A DNA stretch of 64,000 nucleotides from Ramlibacter lithotrophicus (lineage in GTDB: Bacteria; Pseudomonadota; Gammaproteobacteria; Burkholderiales; Burkholderiaceae_C). The stretch is taken from assembly GCF_012184415.1 (NCBI RefSeq), contig NZ_VTOX01000002.1:248001-312000 (forward strand), given 5' to 3'. The notes below the pieces were generated by a model. The model made no database searches, was not told the DNA's origin, and saw nothing but the letters and a program-made list of their open reading frames with translations. The number at the start of each line of letters is the position of its first letter. Within the stretch, counting starts at the first letter, position 1. Both the position numbers and the translations under genes were made by a program. Below, piece by piece: positions 62,058-64,000 of this stretch.

Positions 62058-62939
62058 TCACCGTGCGGCGCGCCGGCCGAGAATGCCTTCCGGCCGGATG
62101 AAGATGGTGAGCACCAGCAGCGCGAAACCGATGATCAGGGCGATGGACTGGCTGAAGTACACCGCGGAGACCTGCTCCGTCACGCCGAACAGGAGGGCGC
62201 CGAGCAGCGCGCCGACCGGATGGCCGAGCCCCCCGAGCACGATGACGATGAAGCCGATCAGCGTGTAGTCACTCCCCGAGAACGGCGAGAAGGCCGGGAA
62301 GATCATGGCCACCAGCACGCCTGCCACCCCGGCCAGCGCGATGCCGATACCGAACGCAACGGCCGACAGGAGCGAGGCGTTGATGCCGACGATCTGCACC
62401 GCGTCGCGGTTCATGGTGATGGCGCGCAGTGCCTTGCCGACGGTCGTGCGATAGAGGAAGAAGGCCAGCAGCCCGACCAGCACCAGCACGACGCCGAGCG
62501 CGATCAGGCGAACCGTCGGGATCAGGATCGGTCCGAGCTTCAGGAACACCGGCTCGATGCTGTAGTTGAGGGAACGCGCGTCCGCCTCGAACGCCAGCAG
62601 CATCCCGGCGCCGAGCATGATCGACACGCCGAACATCACCAGCAGCGAGGCGGTCTCGGGGTCATCGGACCGGCCCAGGCGGGGAATGAGGACGAAGTAG
62701 AGGAGGTACCCGATGCCGAAGAAGACCGCGAACACCAGGGGTAGCGCGACGAACGGATTCAGCCCGAGAAAGTGCAGCGCCAGGAATGCGAAGTAGGCAC
62801 CGAGCACCAGGAACTCGCCGTGCGCGAAATTCACCACGCGCAGCACGCCGAAGATGACGTTCAGGCCGAGGCCGATCAGCCCGTAGATGGCGCCCAGGAT
62901 GATCCCGTTGACGAGGGCCTGGACGGCGAGTTGGGTCAT
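62058..62939 (-). CDS. livH: Branched-chain-amino-acid-type ABC permease (LivH)
   Basis: 293 residues from MTQLAVQALVNGIILGAIYG, about eight membrane segments. Family features: YGLIGLGLNVIFGVLRVVNF and AHGEFLVLGAYFAF, then RAITMNRDAVQIVGIN and GFIVIVLGGLGHPVGALLGA before the last helix. It forms half of the membrane channel with LivM. The gap to the livM stop is 11 bp. Confidence 0.93.
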   Translation of the reverse strand: MTQLAVQALVNGIILGAIYGLIGLGLNVIFGVLRVVNFAHGEFLVLGAYFAFLALHFLGLNPFVALPLVFAVFFGIGYLLYFVLIPRLGRSDDPETASLLVMFGVSIMLGAGMLLAFEADARSLNYSIEPVFLKLGPILIPTVRLIALGVVLVLVGLLAFFLYRTTVGKALRAITMNRDAVQIVGINASLLSAVAFGIGIALAGVAGVLVAMIFPAFSPFSGSDYTLIGFIVIVLGGLGHPVGALLGALLFGVTEQVSAVYFSQSIALIIGFALLVLTIFIRPEGILGRRAAR

Positions 62940-62950
62940 CGTCGTCGTCC

Positions 62951-63946
62951 TCAGGCGATGTAGCGGCGCAGCCAGGGCTTGCGTTGCACCAGGCTGCCGA
63001 GAATGCCGCGGGGCAGGAAGAGCATCAGCAGCACGATGAAGAGGCCGAGCAGCAGCAGGTTCACGAGGGGGAAGCGCTGCCAGATGACGTGGTCGATGCC
63101 CAGCAGCACGCCGGTGCCCACCAACGGGCCGAGGACGGTGCCGAAGCCGCCGGCCATCGCATAGATGATGCTCTTGGCCGTGATCAGCACGCTGAAAGCC
63201 GCCTCCGGATCGACGACGTTCGTGTACCAGGCCTCGACCCCGCCGGCGAGCGCCGGGAAGAAGGCGGCCAGCACCCATGCCCGCAGCCGGGTCCGGGCCA
63301 CCCGGATGCCGACCACGGCCGCTGCCTCGTCGTCGTCGCGGATCGCCTTCAGGGCCTTGCCCAGGGCCGACGCGGAGATCCACAGGACGGTCGCCAGCGT
63401 CATCGCGGCCACGGCCCACATGGCGTAGTAGCTGAGGATCGGGTTGTTGGCCCCCGAGAGGATGATCCCGTTGCTGCCGCCCGTGATCCTGTCGGGCAGG
63501 TTGGCCAGCACCAGCCGCACGATGCTGGCCAGAGCGAGGCTGACGATGCCGAAGTACACGCCCTTGAGCCGCAGGGTCGGTGCCAGCAGCAGCGAAAGCA
63601 GGATGCCCGCCGCGCCGGCGGCGGCGAGCGCCAGGCCGATCGGCCAGCCGGCGATCCTGTAGAGGATCCCGGTCGTGTACGCGCCGATGCCGTAGAAGAC
63701 GACGAATCCGAACGGCAGGTACCCGGTGAAACCGGCCGAGATGTTCAGCGCGCTCGCCATCGTGACCCACAGCAGCAGGTAGAAAGCCAGCGAGATGTTG
63801 CTGGTCACGAGCGGCACCGCCAGCGCGCCCGCCAGGAACAGGGCGAACACGCCGCCGGCGATGCGCGTGCGCAGCGATTCGATGCGCCGGTCCTGCGCGC
63901 GCGTGGCGGCTTGCGTATCCGGGATGAGGGCCGTGGTTGTGCTCAC
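62951..63946 (-). CDS. livM: Branched-chain-amino-acid-type ABC permease (LivM)
   Basis: 331 residues from a GTG at 63946. After a polar head of about 30 residues comes a series of membrane segments: LLLWVTMASALNISAGFTGY, FVVFYGIGAYTTGIL, RLKGVYFGIVSLALASIVRL, and the EAA-like coupling segment KALKAIRDDDEAAAVVGIRV. It pairs with LivH. It is the first gene of the operon inside the window; the usual substrate-binding protein gene is not here and may lie beyond 64000. Confidence 0.92.
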   Translation of the reverse strand: MSTTTALIPDTQAATRAQDRRIESLRTRIAGGVFALFLAGALAVPLVTSNISLAFYLLLWVTMASALNISAGFTGYLPFGFVVFYGIGAYTTGILYRIAGWPIGLALAAAGAAGILLSLLLAPTLRLKGVYFGIVSLALASIVRLVLANLPDRITGGSNGIILSGANNPILSYYAMWAVAAMTLATVLWISASALGKALKAIRDDDEAAAVVGIRVARTRLRAWVLAAFFPALAGGVEAWYTNVVDPEAAFSVLITAKSIIYAMAGGFGTVLGPLVGTGVLLGIDHVIWQRFPLVNLLLLGLFIVLLMLFLPRGILGSLVQRKPWLRRYIA

Positions 63947-64000
63947 GCTGGTCGACGCCCGTGCGGCGTCCTGGATGACGTATGGCGGCGCAGATTAACC

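Overview
The window is about 70% GC with tightly packed genes. Several features suggest a betaproteobacterium of the order Burkholderiales, probably close to the Comamonadaceae: a stand-alone Bug/TctC receptor, two complete TRAP carriers, a zapA gene followed by a 6S RNA gene, a LivFGHM branched-chain-type ABC carrier, and aerobic-type catabolic genes (crotonases, a family III CoA-transferase, a fused indolepyruvate oxidoreductase). The placement is inferred from gene content and composition; no rRNA or tRNA gene is present to confirm it.

Layout. 1-9347 (+): a catabolic operon with a truncated CoA-transferase, a dehydrogenase-hydratase fusion, a TRAP carrier (dctP-dctQ-dctM) and a very large indolepyruvate:ferredoxin oxidoreductase. 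9511-12089 (-): a Bug receptor translationally coupled to a gamma-glutamyltransferase-like hydrolase. 12186-17366: endonuclease III, a palindromic repeat element, a glutathione transferase, a LuxR-type two-component pair and small unknown genes. 17415-27000 (-): a MdtABC-type multidrug efflux operon with its own outer-membrane lipoprotein; its MdtB-like subunit carries a 96-bp palindromic element inserted twice in frame. 27317-30133 (-): a PafA-type phosphatase lipoprotein, a methyltransferase and a universal stress protein. 30222-36600 (-): a cobalamin-uptake operon led by a B12 riboswitch, with btuB, two BtuF-type proteins, btuC, btuD and an isolated CobQ-like amidotransferase domain without its catalytic cysteine. 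36652-37505 (+): a zapB-like gene, zapA and 6S RNA. 37581-44836: a TSUP permease, a metallo-hydrolase, a secreted GH8 glycanase, an OsmC protein, a hydrolase and a crotonase. 44861-53763: a second TRAP carrier and a glyoxylate-type aminotransferase, divergent from a GntR regulator and a giant FAD/Fe-S 2-hydroxyacid dehydrogenase, with a repeated motif that looks like the GntR operator. 53764-57488: a lower-GC accessory patch holding a SEC-C nuclease-like protein and a NYN-LOTUS protein. 57489-60231: aspA-dcuA. 60596-63946 (-): livM-livH-livG-livF.

Working together. Much of the window is uptake plus oxidation of carboxylic or amino acids: each TRAP carrier sits beside CoA-ester, 2-oxo-acid or 2-hydroxy-acid enzymes, dcuA feeds aspartate to aspA, and livFGHM feeds amino acids. 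Most neighbouring genes overlap by ATGA or GTGA, which implies translational coupling.

The most unusual structures are the in-frame tandem palindromic insertion in the MdtB-like pump, the two families of intergenic inverted-repeat elements (one copy carrying a nested 110-bp palindromic insertion), the cysteine-less CobQ-like protein in the B12 operon, and the SEC-C nuclease / NYN-LOTUS patch.
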